Shown: piece after piece, positions 28,880 to 37,703 of the stretch
Layout: the number at the start of each line of letters is the position of its first letter
Numbering within the stretch: position 1 is the first letter of the stretch
From: Aquiflexum sp. TKW24L
GTDB lineage: Bacteria > Bacteroidota > Bacteroidia > Cytophagales > Cyclobacteriaceae
NCBI RefSeq assembly: GCF_023502205.1
Contig: NZ_JAMFLG010000018.1
Location: forward strand, 32,465-96,464
Direction: 5' to 3'
DNA: 64,000 nt
Notes under the pieces: model-generated
Database searches by the model: none
What the model saw: the letters and a program-made list of their open reading frames with translations, nothing else
Told to the model about the DNA's origin: nothing
Position numbers and translations under genes: made by a program

Positions 28880-29486
28880 TTTAATAATTGATAAAAAATT
28901 AAAACTCTATCGAAAACAAATTTTATTCTATTCATGAAAACGTTCAAAAAAATTACAAAAAAACTGGGAACGTTGTAAAGTTTCAAATTAATGCATTATG
29001 ATTTTAAGAGGTGTAAAGCTAATAAAATTGACCTTCCAATTATATCTTAACTTTTTTTGACAAATTTCTTTACCGGAAGAGCTATTTATTATAAAAAATT
29101 CTAGTTTTGCACCTTTGGTTTTTGACCCTTTATTCTTGCTCAATTATTTTGCTAACCCTAAATTTAGAAATTCTTTATTGTTTGATTTGTCTAATTTGAT
29201 ATTTGATGCAAATGGGCAGTCGAATAATAATCTAACAATAATATGCTCCAGAAAACAAAAAGCCTAGTCAACCTTATTGATTTAATATTTTTAAAAATTT
29301 TTTATCTTCCTAGTACTAACACTTTTTATCACAGCAAGTAAGTAGTAGGATATTCCTACATGATTTAACTCTATAGAAATTTCTAAACTCAAAAATGGTA
29401 TTTATAATTTAAAACCAGAGTAATTAGCAGGTTAAGGAGAATTTCACTCGCTTTTGGGTTTATTAAAATGTTTAAATAAAAGTAAA
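28880..29486. other. 607-bp gap inside the operon with a possible gene remnant
   Basis: All other neighbours here overlap or are a few bases apart. The gap holds one frame (28998-29228) that reads 20 residues, meets TGA at 29058, then continues for 56 codons of varied composition (LPEELFIIKNSSFAP, then PLFLLNYFANPKFRNS) to TAA 29226. This may be a decayed gene or chance in AT-rich DNA. No family was recognised. No consensus promoter was found before the WbpI-like gene. Confidence 0.4.
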
Positions 29487-30548
29487 ATGATAAAAATAAT
29501 TTCAATTATAGGGGCTAGGCCACAATTTATTAAAAGTTTTCCTTTTGAAAAAGCAGCAAATGGGAAAGTTAATTTGATGACTATTCATACCGGTCAACAT
29601 TATGACCAAAATATGAGTCAGGTATTTTTTGATGAATTTGGAATGAAAAAGCCAGATTACCTGCTAAATCTAGGAGGAGGTATGCATGGTGAACAAACTG
29701 GAAAAATGCTTTTCGAAATTGAAAATATATTGATAAAAGAGAGTCCTGATTTTGTTTTAGTCTTTGGTGATACCAATTCTACGCTCGCAGGTGCCCTTGC
29801 AGCGGCTAAGCTTAATATAAAAATTATTCACGTAGAAGCTGGTTTGAGGAGTTTTAATAAATCAATGCCTGAGGAAATAAATAGGGTGTTGACAGATCAT
29901 ATCAGTACCTTACTCTATGTTCCCTCTAATCAACCTGCTTCAAATCTTGCTAAGGAGGGTATTACCAAAAATGTTTTCAATGTGGGCGACATTATGAAAG
30001 ATGTAGTAAAAATTTACAAAGATTCATTTTCAGATGTTCCAAATGAGAAAATCGGGGAAGAATTTATTTACACTACTTTACATAGACCTTATAATACAGA
30101 CGATCCACTAAGGTTGAAATACATATTGGAAAGCTTGAATAAAATAGGTAAAAGGATTTTGTTTTCGATTCATCCAAGAACTAATAATCTTTTAGATGAA
30201 TATAATATACCAAAAGCTCAGTTTGGCAATATAGAGTTTTGTAATCCTTTAGGATATTTTGAAAACCTTAAAAAATTAGATAGATGCTCGACATTTATAA
30301 CTGATAGTGGGGGTATGCAAAAAGAAGCCTACTGGTTGAAGAAAAAGTGTATTACCATTCGTACTGAAACAGAGTGGGTAGAAACATTAGAAAATAGTTG
30401 GAATACTTTGGTTTTCGAAAATTTGGAAGAATTGAGTGACCTAGTAAATGTAATTCCGGGTAATTATACAGAATTATACGGGGAGGGAAATACCGGAGTA
30501 GAGATTGTTTCATCAATATTAAGTTATGCAAATGAAGAAAAGAAATAA
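29487..30548 (+). CDS. wbpI: UDP-GlcNAc3NAcA 2-epimerase, WbpI type
   Basis: 353 residues from ATG 29487 (TTG 29454 is the alternative). Non-hydrolysing UDP-GlcNAc 2-epimerase fold: IIGARPQFIKSFPFEKA, HTGQHYDQNMS, FGDTNSTLAGALAAAK, VEAGLRSFNKSMPEEINR and DSGGMQKEAYWLKKKCITIR. The QFIK and GGMQKEAYWL variants match the WbpI/WlbD group rather than WecB. In relatives the enzyme turns UDP-GlcNAc3NAcA into UDP-ManNAc3NAcA. Together with the WbpB, WbpE and WbpD types upstream this completes that sugar. Two other 2-epimerase paralogues are in the locus. Confidence 0.9.
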   Translation: MIKIISIIGARPQFIKSFPFEKAANGKVNLMTIHTGQHYDQNMSQVFFDEFGMKKPDYLLNLGGGMHGEQTGKMLFEIENILIKESPDFVLVFGDTNSTLAGALAAAKLNIKIIHVEAGLRSFNKSMPEEINRVLTDHISTLLYVPSNQPASNLAKEGITKNVFNVGDIMKDVVKIYKDSFSDVPNEKIGEEFIYTTLHRPYNTDDPLRLKYILESLNKIGKRILFSIHPRTNNLLDEYNIPKAQFGNIEFCNPLGYFENLKKLDRCSTFITDSGGMQKEAYWLKKKCITIRTETEWVETLENSWNTLVFENLEELSDLVNVIPGNYTELYGEGNTGVEIVSSILSYANEEKK

Positions 30549-31866
30549 GGTTTTATTAATATCTTATGATTTTCCTCCGGTCGGGGGAGGGGGAGTTCAA
30601 AGAAATTTAAAGTTTTTAAAATATTTGAACCGATTTGGTTGGGATACATCTGTGTTAACCGTTAAGAATAGAGAATATTATGTATATGATTATACTCTAC
30701 TTGATGAGCTTGAGAATAAAACTTCAATTTTTAGAACTTCTTCATTAGACCCGAGTTTTGTGTTTGGTTACCTAAAAGGATTATCTAAAAACAAAAAATC
30801 CGCTAAAAATCAAGGAAGTAAAGCGATAAATGAGGAAGGTTTACTTATAAAAGTTTATCGATCAGTACGGGATTGGTTACTGATTCCGGATGGATATGGT
30901 GGGTGGATACCTTTTGCATTTTTTAAAGGACTCGAAATAATAAAGTCAGAAAAGCCTGACGTATTATTATGTACCTTCCCGTATGTTTCAAATGCTTTTG
31001 TGACATATTTTTTACACTTAGCGACAAAAACCCCCTATGTTATCGATTTTAGGGATGGTTGGATTGATGACCCATATACTGATTTCCCTTCAAATTTCCA
31101 TAGAAAATTCCACGCCTATTTTGAGAAGAAAGTCCTTTATCGAGCTAAAAATATTGTGGTTTTTGGTGAAATTCAAAAGGAAATTTTTCAAAAAAGGTAT
31201 CCTAATCTGCAAGCTTCTATTTATGAAATAAACAACGGATATGATCCCGAGGATTTGGAAGGTCTCCAACCTATAAAGCTTCATAATGGTAAATTGAGGA
31301 TTGTCTATTCAGGGGCAGTATACCGAGACAGGAAAGATCCATTTATCAGTTTTGGTCTGGCATTAAACACCCTTGAAAAAAGTGTTCTTGAAAAATTGGA
31401 GGTGGTTTTTGTAGGAGACAAACAAGATTGGTCAGAAGAATTTGTAGTGAAGAACAATTTGACTAATACTGTTTTTTTTACAGGATATCTTCCACATCTT
31501 GAAGCATTAAATATTTTAGCTGGAGCCAATTGTTCTTTAATGTTTCTTCGTAAAGGTGATTTTGTAGCCCTCACAGGTAAAATTTTTGAATATATCGGAG
31601 TGGGTTTACCAATCATAGCTTGTGTTGAACCTGAAGGAGAGTGTGCAAAACTACTAAAATCAATTGATCATGCAGGAGGAGTTTGTGCACCGGATGATGT
31701 TCTTGCCATCAAAAATGTATTAGAAAAATTTGTAAATGGTAAATTGCTTCCTCTTTCTCTTGATTCTAAAGAAAGGTTTTCTAGAAAAAGCCAAGCCTTC
31801 AAACTCAGTGGTATCTTACAAAACTCAATTTTAAATGAAAAACCGACCGTATCAAATTTGCACTAA
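30526..31866 (+). CDS. GT4-family glycosyltransferase
   Basis: 446 residues, GT-B fold. The N-terminal glycine loop PPVGGGGVQRNLKFLKYL and the C-terminal nucleotide-sugar-binding region (AVYRDRKDP, FTGYLPHLEAL, FEYIGVGLPIIACVEPEGE) are visible. ATG 30526 and ATG 30532 are both possible; both overlap the epimerase gene. By position, between the WbpI-type and WbpG-type genes, it corresponds to WbpH in the P. aeruginosa order and probably transfers the ManNAc3N-uronate residue. That specificity is an inference. It overlaps wbpG by 32 bp. Confidence 0.87.
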   Translation: MQMKKRNKVLLISYDFPPVGGGGVQRNLKFLKYLNRFGWDTSVLTVKNREYYVYDYTLLDELENKTSIFRTSSLDPSFVFGYLKGLSKNKKSAKNQGSKAINEEGLLIKVYRSVRDWLLIPDGYGGWIPFAFFKGLEIIKSEKPDVLLCTFPYVSNAFVTYFLHLATKTPYVIDFRDGWIDDPYTDFPSNFHRKFHAYFEKKVLYRAKNIVVFGEIQKEIFQKRYPNLQASIYEINNGYDPEDLEGLQPIKLHNGKLRIVYSGAVYRDRKDPFISFGLALNTLEKSVLEKLEVVFVGDKQDWSEEFVVKNNLTNTVFFTGYLPHLEALNILAGANCSLMFLRKGDFVALTGKIFEYIGVGLPIIACVEPEGECAKLLKSIDHAGGVCAPDDVLAIKNVLEKFVNGKLLPLSLDSKERFSRKSQAFKLSGILQNSILNEKPTVSNLH

Positions 31867-32980
31867 AACAATAATGGATACATCAGATCCCAACATCATA
31901 TTTGACAAAGATGGGATTTCAGATTATTACCATAATTTTCATAATGTCATGATGAAAGGCTGGCATCCTAATGCAGAAGGGCATGAGGAGCTGATGAGAG
32001 TTGCCGAAAAAATTAAGATAGAAGGAGAGGGTAAAGATTTTGATTGTATTATTGGTTTAAGCGGAGGATTAGATAGCTCTTATGTCACTTACATTACCAA
32101 AGAAGTGATGGGTTTAAGACCACTGCTATTCCATGTGGATGCGGGATGGAATACAGACCAAGCAGTGGGAAATATTGAGAAATTAGTTGATGGATTAGGC
32201 TTGGATCTTTATACTGAAGTAATTAATTGGGAAGAAATGAAAGACTTACAGGTGGCTGTACTAAAGTCTGGAATCTCTGACCAAGACTTGCCTCAAGATT
32301 ATGCCTTTTTCTCCACGTTGTACATTTTTGCAAGAAAACATAGAATCAAATATGTGATTACCGGATCGAATATTTCAACGGAATGTTGCAGAGAACCTAT
32401 GGAATGGGGGGGCTATGGACCTGGAATAGATAAAACCTTTATATTAGATATTCACAAAAAATTTGGAAAGAAGCCCTTAAAAACCTTTCCTTTAATTGAT
32501 ATACTTGTTTATAAGGCTTATTACATGACCTTTTTGGGTATGGAAGTTTTCAAACCATTGGATCTAGTTCCATTTGTTAAAAAAGATGCTGAAGAATTTT
32601 TAGGAAAAAGATTTGGATGGCAAAAGTTTAAACATAAGCACCACGAATCAAGATGGACCAGGTTCTATGAAGATTATTGGTTGCCTAGAAGATTTGGATA
32701 TGAAAAAAGAAGAGCTCACTTTTCAAGTTTAATTCTTACGGGCCAAATGACCAGAGATGAAGCGCTAGAAAGAATTTCAATGCCGGAAATGGATGAAAAA
32801 TTTTTAAATCAGGAATTTGAGTATGTCGCTAATAAATTAGAATTGACTGTTGAGGAATTACAAGCTATGTTTGACTTACCCAAAAAAACATACAAGGATT
32901 ATCGAAACAAAAAGAAAATCATTTCTTTAGGTACAAAAGTTCTCTCATTAATTGGCAAAGAAAGAAGACTTTTCAGATGA
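31835..32980 (+). CDS. wbpG: N-acetyl sugar amidotransferase, WbpG/PseA type
   Basis: 381 residues. The N-terminal block TIMDTSDPNIIFDKDGISDYYHNF is a hallmark of this family. The PP-loop ATP site SGGLDSSYV is at 76-84, and TGSNISTECCREPMEWGGYG follows. WbpG-type enzymes activate the 3-acetamido carbonyl with ATP and receive ammonia from a HisH-HisF pair to make an acetamidino group. The next two genes encode exactly that pair, so the predicted product is UDP-ManNAc3NAmA. It overlaps the preceding transferase by 32 bp and hisH by 4 bp; ATG 31874 (MDTSDP) is a less likely alternative start. Confidence 0.93.
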   Translation: MKNRPYQICTKTIMDTSDPNIIFDKDGISDYYHNFHNVMMKGWHPNAEGHEELMRVAEKIKIEGEGKDFDCIIGLSGGLDSSYVTYITKEVMGLRPLLFHVDAGWNTDQAVGNIEKLVDGLGLDLYTEVINWEEMKDLQVAVLKSGISDQDLPQDYAFFSTLYIFARKHRIKYVITGSNISTECCREPMEWGGYGPGIDKTFILDIHKKFGKKPLKTFPLIDILVYKAYYMTFLGMEVFKPLDLVPFVKKDAEEFLGKRFGWQKFKHKHHESRWTRFYEDYWLPRRFGYEKRRAHFSSLILTGQMTRDEALERISMPEMDEKFLNQEFEYVANKLELTVEELQAMFDLPKKTYKDYRNKKKIISLGTKVLSLIGKERRLFR

Positions 32981-33591
32981 TATCAATTATTGACTATGGG
33001 GTTGGAAATGTCAAGGCATTTCTCAACATATATAATAAGTTAGGACATAAAGCCCATTTGGCTAAGACTGAAGAAGACCTGATTGGTTCTACCAAAGTAA
33101 TCCTGCCCGGAGTAGGCCACTTCGATTATGCAATGACAAAATTCTTGGAATCAGGCTTGAGTGAATCAGTCAATGACCTTGTCTTAAATAAAAAAATACC
33201 TGCTTTGGGCATTTGTGTAGGAATGCAGATGTTGGCCAGAAAAAGTGAAGAAGGTTCAATGTTGGGACTTGGATGGATGAAGTCTGATGTTATAAGGTTT
33301 GATATTGAAAAAATTGATTTCAGACCCCATCTTCCTCATATGGGTTGGAATGATGTCGATATAGTAAAAAATGATAAAATATTAACTGGATTCCCAAACC
33401 AAAGCAAATTTTATTTTTTGCATTCGTATTATATGGCGTGTGACAATGTATCCGATATAATTGCCACATCCGAATATGGATCAACCTTCTCTTGCATAGT
33501 AAACCATGAAAATATTTATGGCATTCAGTGCCATCCTGAAAAAAGCCATGGTTTCGGTATTAAATTCCTTGATAATTTCGCAAAACTTTAA
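32977..33591 (+). CDS. hisH: HisH-like glutamine amidotransferase of the amidine pathway
   Basis: 204-residue class I glutaminase. The catalytic triad is complete: Cys80 (LGICVGMQ), His186 and Glu188 (IQCHPEKSHGFG). It hydrolyses glutamine to release ammonia, in relatives only when bound to HisF. No other histidine-biosynthesis gene is in the window, and it is fused by overlap (ATGA) to the WbpG-type gene. It is therefore a dedicated paralogue for sugar amidination rather than the histidine enzyme. HisF begins two bases after its stop. Confidence 0.93.
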   Translation: MISIIDYGVGNVKAFLNIYNKLGHKAHLAKTEEDLIGSTKVILPGVGHFDYAMTKFLESGLSESVNDLVLNKKIPALGICVGMQMLARKSEEGSMLGLGWMKSDVIRFDIEKIDFRPHLPHMGWNDVDIVKNDKILTGFPNQSKFYFLHSYYMACDNVSDIIATSEYGSTFSCIVNHENIYGIQCHPEKSHGFGIKFLDNFAKL

Positions 33592-33593
33592 TT

Positions 33594-34364
33594 ATGCTTA
33601 GGCCGAGAATTATACCCTGTCTTCTTGTGAAGGAGAAAGGATTGGTAAAGACTGTCAATTTTAAAGATCCCAAATATGTAGGTGATCCAATCAATGCTGT
33701 AAGGATTTTCAATGAAAAAGAAGTCGATGAATTGATGATTATTGACATAGATGCAAGTGCAGAAAATAGGGAGCCTGATTACAAAATGATTGAGCATTGG
33801 GCCTCAGAGTGTAGGATGCCCTTATGCTATGGGGGAGGCATCAAGTCCGTTGAACAAGCGAGGCGGATATTTGCCTTGGGAGTAGAGAAGGTCGCTATTA
33901 GCTCCGCAGCAGTCCAAAATCCAAAATTGATCAAGGAGATTTCTGAAAGCGTGGGAAGTCAGAGTGTGGTTGTTGTTGTAGATGTCAGGAAAAAATTATT
34001 AGGCGGATATGAAATGTCAATTTTAAATGGAAAGAAAACCATCAATAAAAACGTCTTTGATTTTATCGAAGAGGCAGAAAAATTGGGAGCTGGTGAAATC
34101 ATCATCAATAATATTGACCTAGACGGCAAAATGAAAGGGTATGACATGGTTTTGGCAGAAAAGGTCAGGGCGAAAACTACTTTACCCTTGACAATTCTTG
34201 GAGGAGCAGGAAGCCTGGAAGATATTGGCGAACTCATAAAAAAATTGAGGATAATTGGTGCAGCAGCTGGGAGCTTGTTTGTGTTTAAGGGGAAATATAA
34301 AGCTGTTCTGATCAATTACCCATCACCGAACTTGAAAGATGAATTAATAAAAAAATACCTTTGA
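33594..34364 (+). CDS. hisF: HisF-like ammonia-channel subunit of the amidine pathway, lacking Asp11
   Basis: 256-residue TIM barrel that aligns without gaps to Thermotoga HisF through residue 130. Asp130 (VVVVVD) is kept, but the other catalytic acid, Asp11, is Leu (IIPCLLVKEKG). In true imidazole-glycerol-phosphate synthase both acids are needed for cyclase chemistry. The loss suggests this copy only conducts ammonia from HisH to the WbpG-type enzyme. The phosphate-binding loops (YGGGIKSV near 79-86, GGAGSLEDI) remain. It directly precedes the FnlA-like gene, with one base between. Confidence 0.93.
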   Translation: MLRPRIIPCLLVKEKGLVKTVNFKDPKYVGDPINAVRIFNEKEVDELMIIDIDASAENREPDYKMIEHWASECRMPLCYGGGIKSVEQARRIFALGVEKVAISSAAVQNPKLIKEISESVGSQSVVVVVDVRKKLLGGYEMSILNGKKTINKNVFDFIEEAEKLGAGEIIINNIDLDGKMKGYDMVLAEKVRAKTTLPLTILGGAGSLEDIGELIKKLRIIGAAAGSLFVFKGKYKAVLINYPSPNLKDELIKKYL

Positions 34365-34365
34365 A

Positions 34366-35403
34366 ATGAATAATAAAAAACTTTTAATAACAGGCGGAAC
34401 CGGATCATTTGGTAATGCGGTATTGAATAGATTTAAGAATTCTGATGTTTTTAGTGAAATCAGAATTTTTAGTAGAGATGAAAAAAAACAAGATGATCTC
34501 AGAAAAAAGATAAACGATCCAAAGGTTAAATTTTACATCGGTGACGCCAGGGATATAGCAAGTGTTGAAAATGTTGTCAAAGGAGTAGATTACATATTCC
34601 ATGCAGCAGCTTTGAAGCAAGTTCCATCCTGTGAATTTTTTCCGCTTGAAGCGGTAAAAACCAATATTTTTGGGACAGACAATGTTCTCTCAGCTGCTGA
34701 AAAATTTGAAGTAAATCGGGTGGTTGTACTTAGTACGGACAAGGCTGCTTATCCAATCAATGCCATGGGAATGTCCAAAGCAATGATGGAAAAAGTGATG
34801 GTTGCAAAATCAAGGAATCTTGATGATTCTAAATCCATATTTTGTGGCACTCGATATGGAAATGTAATGGCTTCAAGGGGCTCAGTAATACCGTTATTTA
34901 TCGAACAGATCAAGTCGGGAAAGCCAATAACTATCACAGATCCTAATATGACAAGGTTTATGATGACCTTGGAGGACGCGGTCGACTTAGTTTGGTTCGC
35001 ATTTGAAAATAGTAAACAGGGAGATCTGTTTGTTCAAAAAGCGCCGGCAGCTACCATAGAGGTTTTGGCCAAAGCACTTTTGGAGTTATATAATGCTTCC
35101 AATGAAATAAAAGTGATAGGTACCCGACATGGGGAAAAGCTATATGAAACATTGGTAAATAGGGAAGATATGGTCAAAGCCCAAGATTTGGGAGACTATT
35201 TCAGAATTCCTGCAGATACAAGGGACCTTAATTATGCGCAATTCTTTTCCGAAGGGGAGCCTGATGTATCTAACTATGAAGAATACCATTCCCATAATAC
35301 CGGGAGGTTGGACGTTGAAGGAATGAAAAAATTACTTTTCAAACTTCCGATTATCAGGAAGGAAATATTAGGGGAAACCAACGTCGAACAATATCCTGAT
35401 TGA
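34366..35403 (+). CDS. fnlA: UDP-GlcNAc 4,6-dehydratase/5-epimerase, FnlA/CapE/WbjB type
   Basis: 345 residues. NAD motif TGGTGSFGNAV (9-19), FHAAALKQVPSCEFFP (78-93), and the catalytic Met134-x3-Lys138 (AMGMSK) that replaces the SDR Tyr-x3-Lys in this family. RYGNVMASRGSVIPLF and TRFMMTLEDAVDL are also diagnostic. The enzyme starts the UDP-L-FucNAc pathway by dehydrating UDP-GlcNAc and inverting C5. The next two genes supply the remaining steps in the usual order. Confidence 0.93.
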   Translation: MNNKKLLITGGTGSFGNAVLNRFKNSDVFSEIRIFSRDEKKQDDLRKKINDPKVKFYIGDARDIASVENVVKGVDYIFHAAALKQVPSCEFFPLEAVKTNIFGTDNVLSAAEKFEVNRVVVLSTDKAAYPINAMGMSKAMMEKVMVAKSRNLDDSKSIFCGTRYGNVMASRGSVIPLFIEQIKSGKPITITDPNMTRFMMTLEDAVDLVWFAFENSKQGDLFVQKAPAATIEVLAKALLELYNASNEIKVIGTRHGEKLYETLVNREDMVKAQDLGDYFRIPADTRDLNYAQFFSEGEPDVSNYEEYHSHNTGRLDVEGMKKLLFKLPIIRKEILGETNVEQYPD

Positions 35404-35410
35404 TATCCGT

Positions 35411-36532
35411 ATGTCTATGAAAATCGGAATTACCGGTCAAAACGGTTTTGTTGGATCTTATCTTTTCAATACTCTTGGATTGTTTCCGGATCAATTTGAA
35501 AGGATAGAATTTGATCGCCAAAGTTTTTTGGATGCCGGCCTTCTTGATTCATTTGTCAAAAAATGCGACGTCATCGTTCATTTGGCTGCACTTAATAGAC
35601 ATAATGATCCTGAGGTAATTTTTTCAACCAATATCAATCTTGTTGAAAAACTCATAAGCTCTTTTGAAAGAACAGGAAGCAAGCCACATGTTTTGATTTC
35701 ATCTTCCACCCAAGAGGAAAAGGACAACCTTTACGGAAAATCAAAAAAAGCAGGAAGAGAGCTATTGGCTGAGTGGGCAAAAAAGAACAATGCTATATTC
35801 ACAGGTTTGATTATTCCAAATGTTTTTGGGCCATTTGGACATCCATTCTACAATTCTGTTGTAGCAACTTTTGCTCATCAGGTAAGTAGAAATGAAACGC
35901 CAAAAATAGAAGTTGACGGAAATCTAAAATTGATCTACGTGGGGGAATTGGTGGAGGCAATCCTAGAATCGATCCGGTTACAAAAAAATGATTCTTTTCT
36001 TGAAATTAGACATACTTCTGAAGCGAAAGTTTCAGAAATATTACAATTACTCCAAAAATTTAAGACCCACTACCAGGAACAGGGGGAAATTCCATCTTTG
36101 AGTAGCAGATTTGAACATAACCTATTCAACACATTCAGGTGTTACATGGACATAGAAAATTACTTTCCCCGTAAATTCACCCAACACAAGGACCAAAGAG
36201 GTGCTTTTGTGGAAGTGATCCGATTGGGAATAGGTGGGCAGGTTTCTTACTCCACTACGGTTCCCGGTGTCACAAGAGGTAATCATTTCCATACCCGAAA
36301 AATTGAGAGGTTTGCAGTTATAAAGGGCAAGGCATTGATCCAATTGAGGAAAATTGGAACTGATAAGGTATTTGAGTTCTTTCTTGATGAGGCCGAACCT
36401 TCCTATGTAGATATGCCGATTTGGTACACCCACAATATAAAAAATATAGGTGAGGAAGAGTTATTAACCATCTTTTGGATCAATGAACATTATGACCCAA
36501 AAGATCCCGATACATTTTTTGTAACTGTGTAA
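35411..36532 (+). CDS. fnlB: Bifunctional epimerase/reductase, FnlB/CapF/WbjC type
   Basis: 373 residues with two domains: an N-terminal SDR reductase (GITGQNGFVGSYL at 6-18, HLAALNRHNDP, and Tyr-Gly-Lys-Ser-Lys-Lys in NLYGKSKKAG) and a C-terminal cupin (about 250-373; GVTRGNHFHTRKIERF, PIWYTHNIKN). CapF uses the cupin domain for C3 epimerisation and the SDR domain for NADPH reduction to UDP-L-pneumosamine-type product. The domain order and length match the family. It begins seven bases after the FnlA-like gene. Confidence 0.93.
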   Translation: MSMKIGITGQNGFVGSYLFNTLGLFPDQFERIEFDRQSFLDAGLLDSFVKKCDVIVHLAALNRHNDPEVIFSTNINLVEKLISSFERTGSKPHVLISSSTQEEKDNLYGKSKKAGRELLAEWAKKNNAIFTGLIIPNVFGPFGHPFYNSVVATFAHQVSRNETPKIEVDGNLKLIYVGELVEAILESIRLQKNDSFLEIRHTSEAKVSEILQLLQKFKTHYQEQGEIPSLSSRFEHNLFNTFRCYMDIENYFPRKFTQHKDQRGAFVEVIRLGIGGQVSYSTTVPGVTRGNHFHTRKIERFAVIKGKALIQLRKIGTDKVFEFFLDEAEPSYVDMPIWYTHNIKNIGEEELLTIFWINEHYDPKDPDTFFVTV

Positions 36533-36569
36533 TTTTGAATTACCTCAAAATTTCTCCTGAAAACAAGAT

Positions 36570-37703
36570 ATGAAAAAAATAAGAGTAATGACTGTGGTAG
36601 GTACCCGACCCGAAATCATCAGGTTATCGAGAGTATTAACCGCGTTGGATGCTTCGGAGGCAATTGAACATATTTTAGTTCATACCGGACAAAATTATGA
36701 TTATGAATTGAACCAGATTTTCTTTGATGACCTCCAAATCAGAAAACCGGATTATTTTTTGGATGCAGCTGGTAAAACACCTACTGAGACTGTAGGTCAA
36801 ATTTTAATTAAAATTGACCCGTTATTGGAATCATTAAAACCCGACGCATTTTTGGTGTTGGGTGATACTAACAGTTGCCTGTGTGCAATACCCGCAAAGA
36901 AGAGACATATTCCCATCTTTCATATGGAAGCCGGAAACAGGTGTTTTGACCAAAGGGTGCCTGAAGAAACCAACCGAAAAATTGTTGATCATATTTCCGA
37001 TATCAACCTTACTTACAGTGACATTGCGAGGGAATACCTGTTGAGAGAAGGTCTTTCTGCTGATAGAATTATCAAAACAGGTTCACCTATGTATGAGGTT
37101 TTGAATTACCATTTGGATAGAATAAAATATTCTGATGTACTTGACAGACTTGATTTACAAAAAGGGGAATTTTTTGTTGTATCCTCGCATCGTGAGGAAA
37201 ATATCAATAGTGAGAAGAACTTTAAAGGACTGATAGATAGTCTTAATTTTTTGGCTGAAAAATATCAATATCCGATCATTGTCAGCACCCATCCAAGGAC
37301 AAGAAAAATGATTGAATCAAAAGGAATTGAAATCCATCCTTTAATCCAATTATTAAAACCACTTGGTTTTATTGATTATAATGCATTGCAAATGAACTCA
37401 TTTGCCGTATTATCTGACAGCGGAACTATTTCGGAAGAATCTTCGATCTTAAACTTTCGTGCTTTGAATATCAGGGATGCCCATGAAAGGCCGGAGGCGA
37501 TGGAAGAAGCATCTGTAATGATGGTGGGAATGAATACCGAAAGGATTATTCAAGGTATTGTGCAACTTGAGCAACAAGAAATAGGAGAGACCAGAAATTT
37601 TAGAAAGGTATCAGATTATAGTATGCCCAATGTTTCAGCCAAAATGGTCAGAATCATAATATCATATATTGATTATGTAAAAAGAGTAGTTTGGAGTGAA
37701 TAG
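36570..37703 (+). CDS. fnlC: UDP-N-acetyl-L-hexosamine 2-epimerase, FnlC/CapG/WbjD type
   Basis: 377 residues of the non-hydrolysing 2-epimerase fold (VVGTRPEIIRLSRVL, HTGQNYDYELNQIFF, LGDTNSCLCAIPAKK, MEAGNRCFDQRVPEETNRK, LSDSGTISEESSIL). The GNRCFDQRVPEE variant is the signature of the CapG/WbjD branch, which converts UDP-L-PneNAc to UDP-L-FucNAc at C2. It is the third gene of the FnlABC set. Its stop overlaps the GTG start of the following glycosyltransferase by 8 bp. Confidence 0.93.
   Translation: MKKIRVMTVVGTRPEIIRLSRVLTALDASEAIEHILVHTGQNYDYELNQIFFDDLQIRKPDYFLDAAGKTPTETVGQILIKIDPLLESLKPDAFLVLGDTNSCLCAIPAKKRHIPIFHMEAGNRCFDQRVPEETNRKIVDHISDINLTYSDIAREYLLREGLSADRIIKTGSPMYEVLNYHLDRIKYSDVLDRLDLQKGEFFVVSSHREENINSEKNFKGLIDSLNFLAEKYQYPIIVSTHPRTRKMIESKGIEIHPLIQLLKPLGFIDYNALQMNSFAVLSDSGTISEESSILNFRALNIRDAHERPEAMEEASVMMVGMNTERIIQGIVQLEQQEIGETRNFRKVSDYSMPNVSAKMVRIIISYIDYVKRVVWSE

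Noticed and set aside
28795..28986. Leftward 63-codon frame at the end of wzy
   Set aside because: Antisense to the last wzy helices, with no independent support.
32977..34364. hisH and hisF as part of a histidine biosynthesis operon
   Set aside because: No other his gene is present, HisF lacks Asp11, and both genes are coupled to the WbpG-type amidotransferase.
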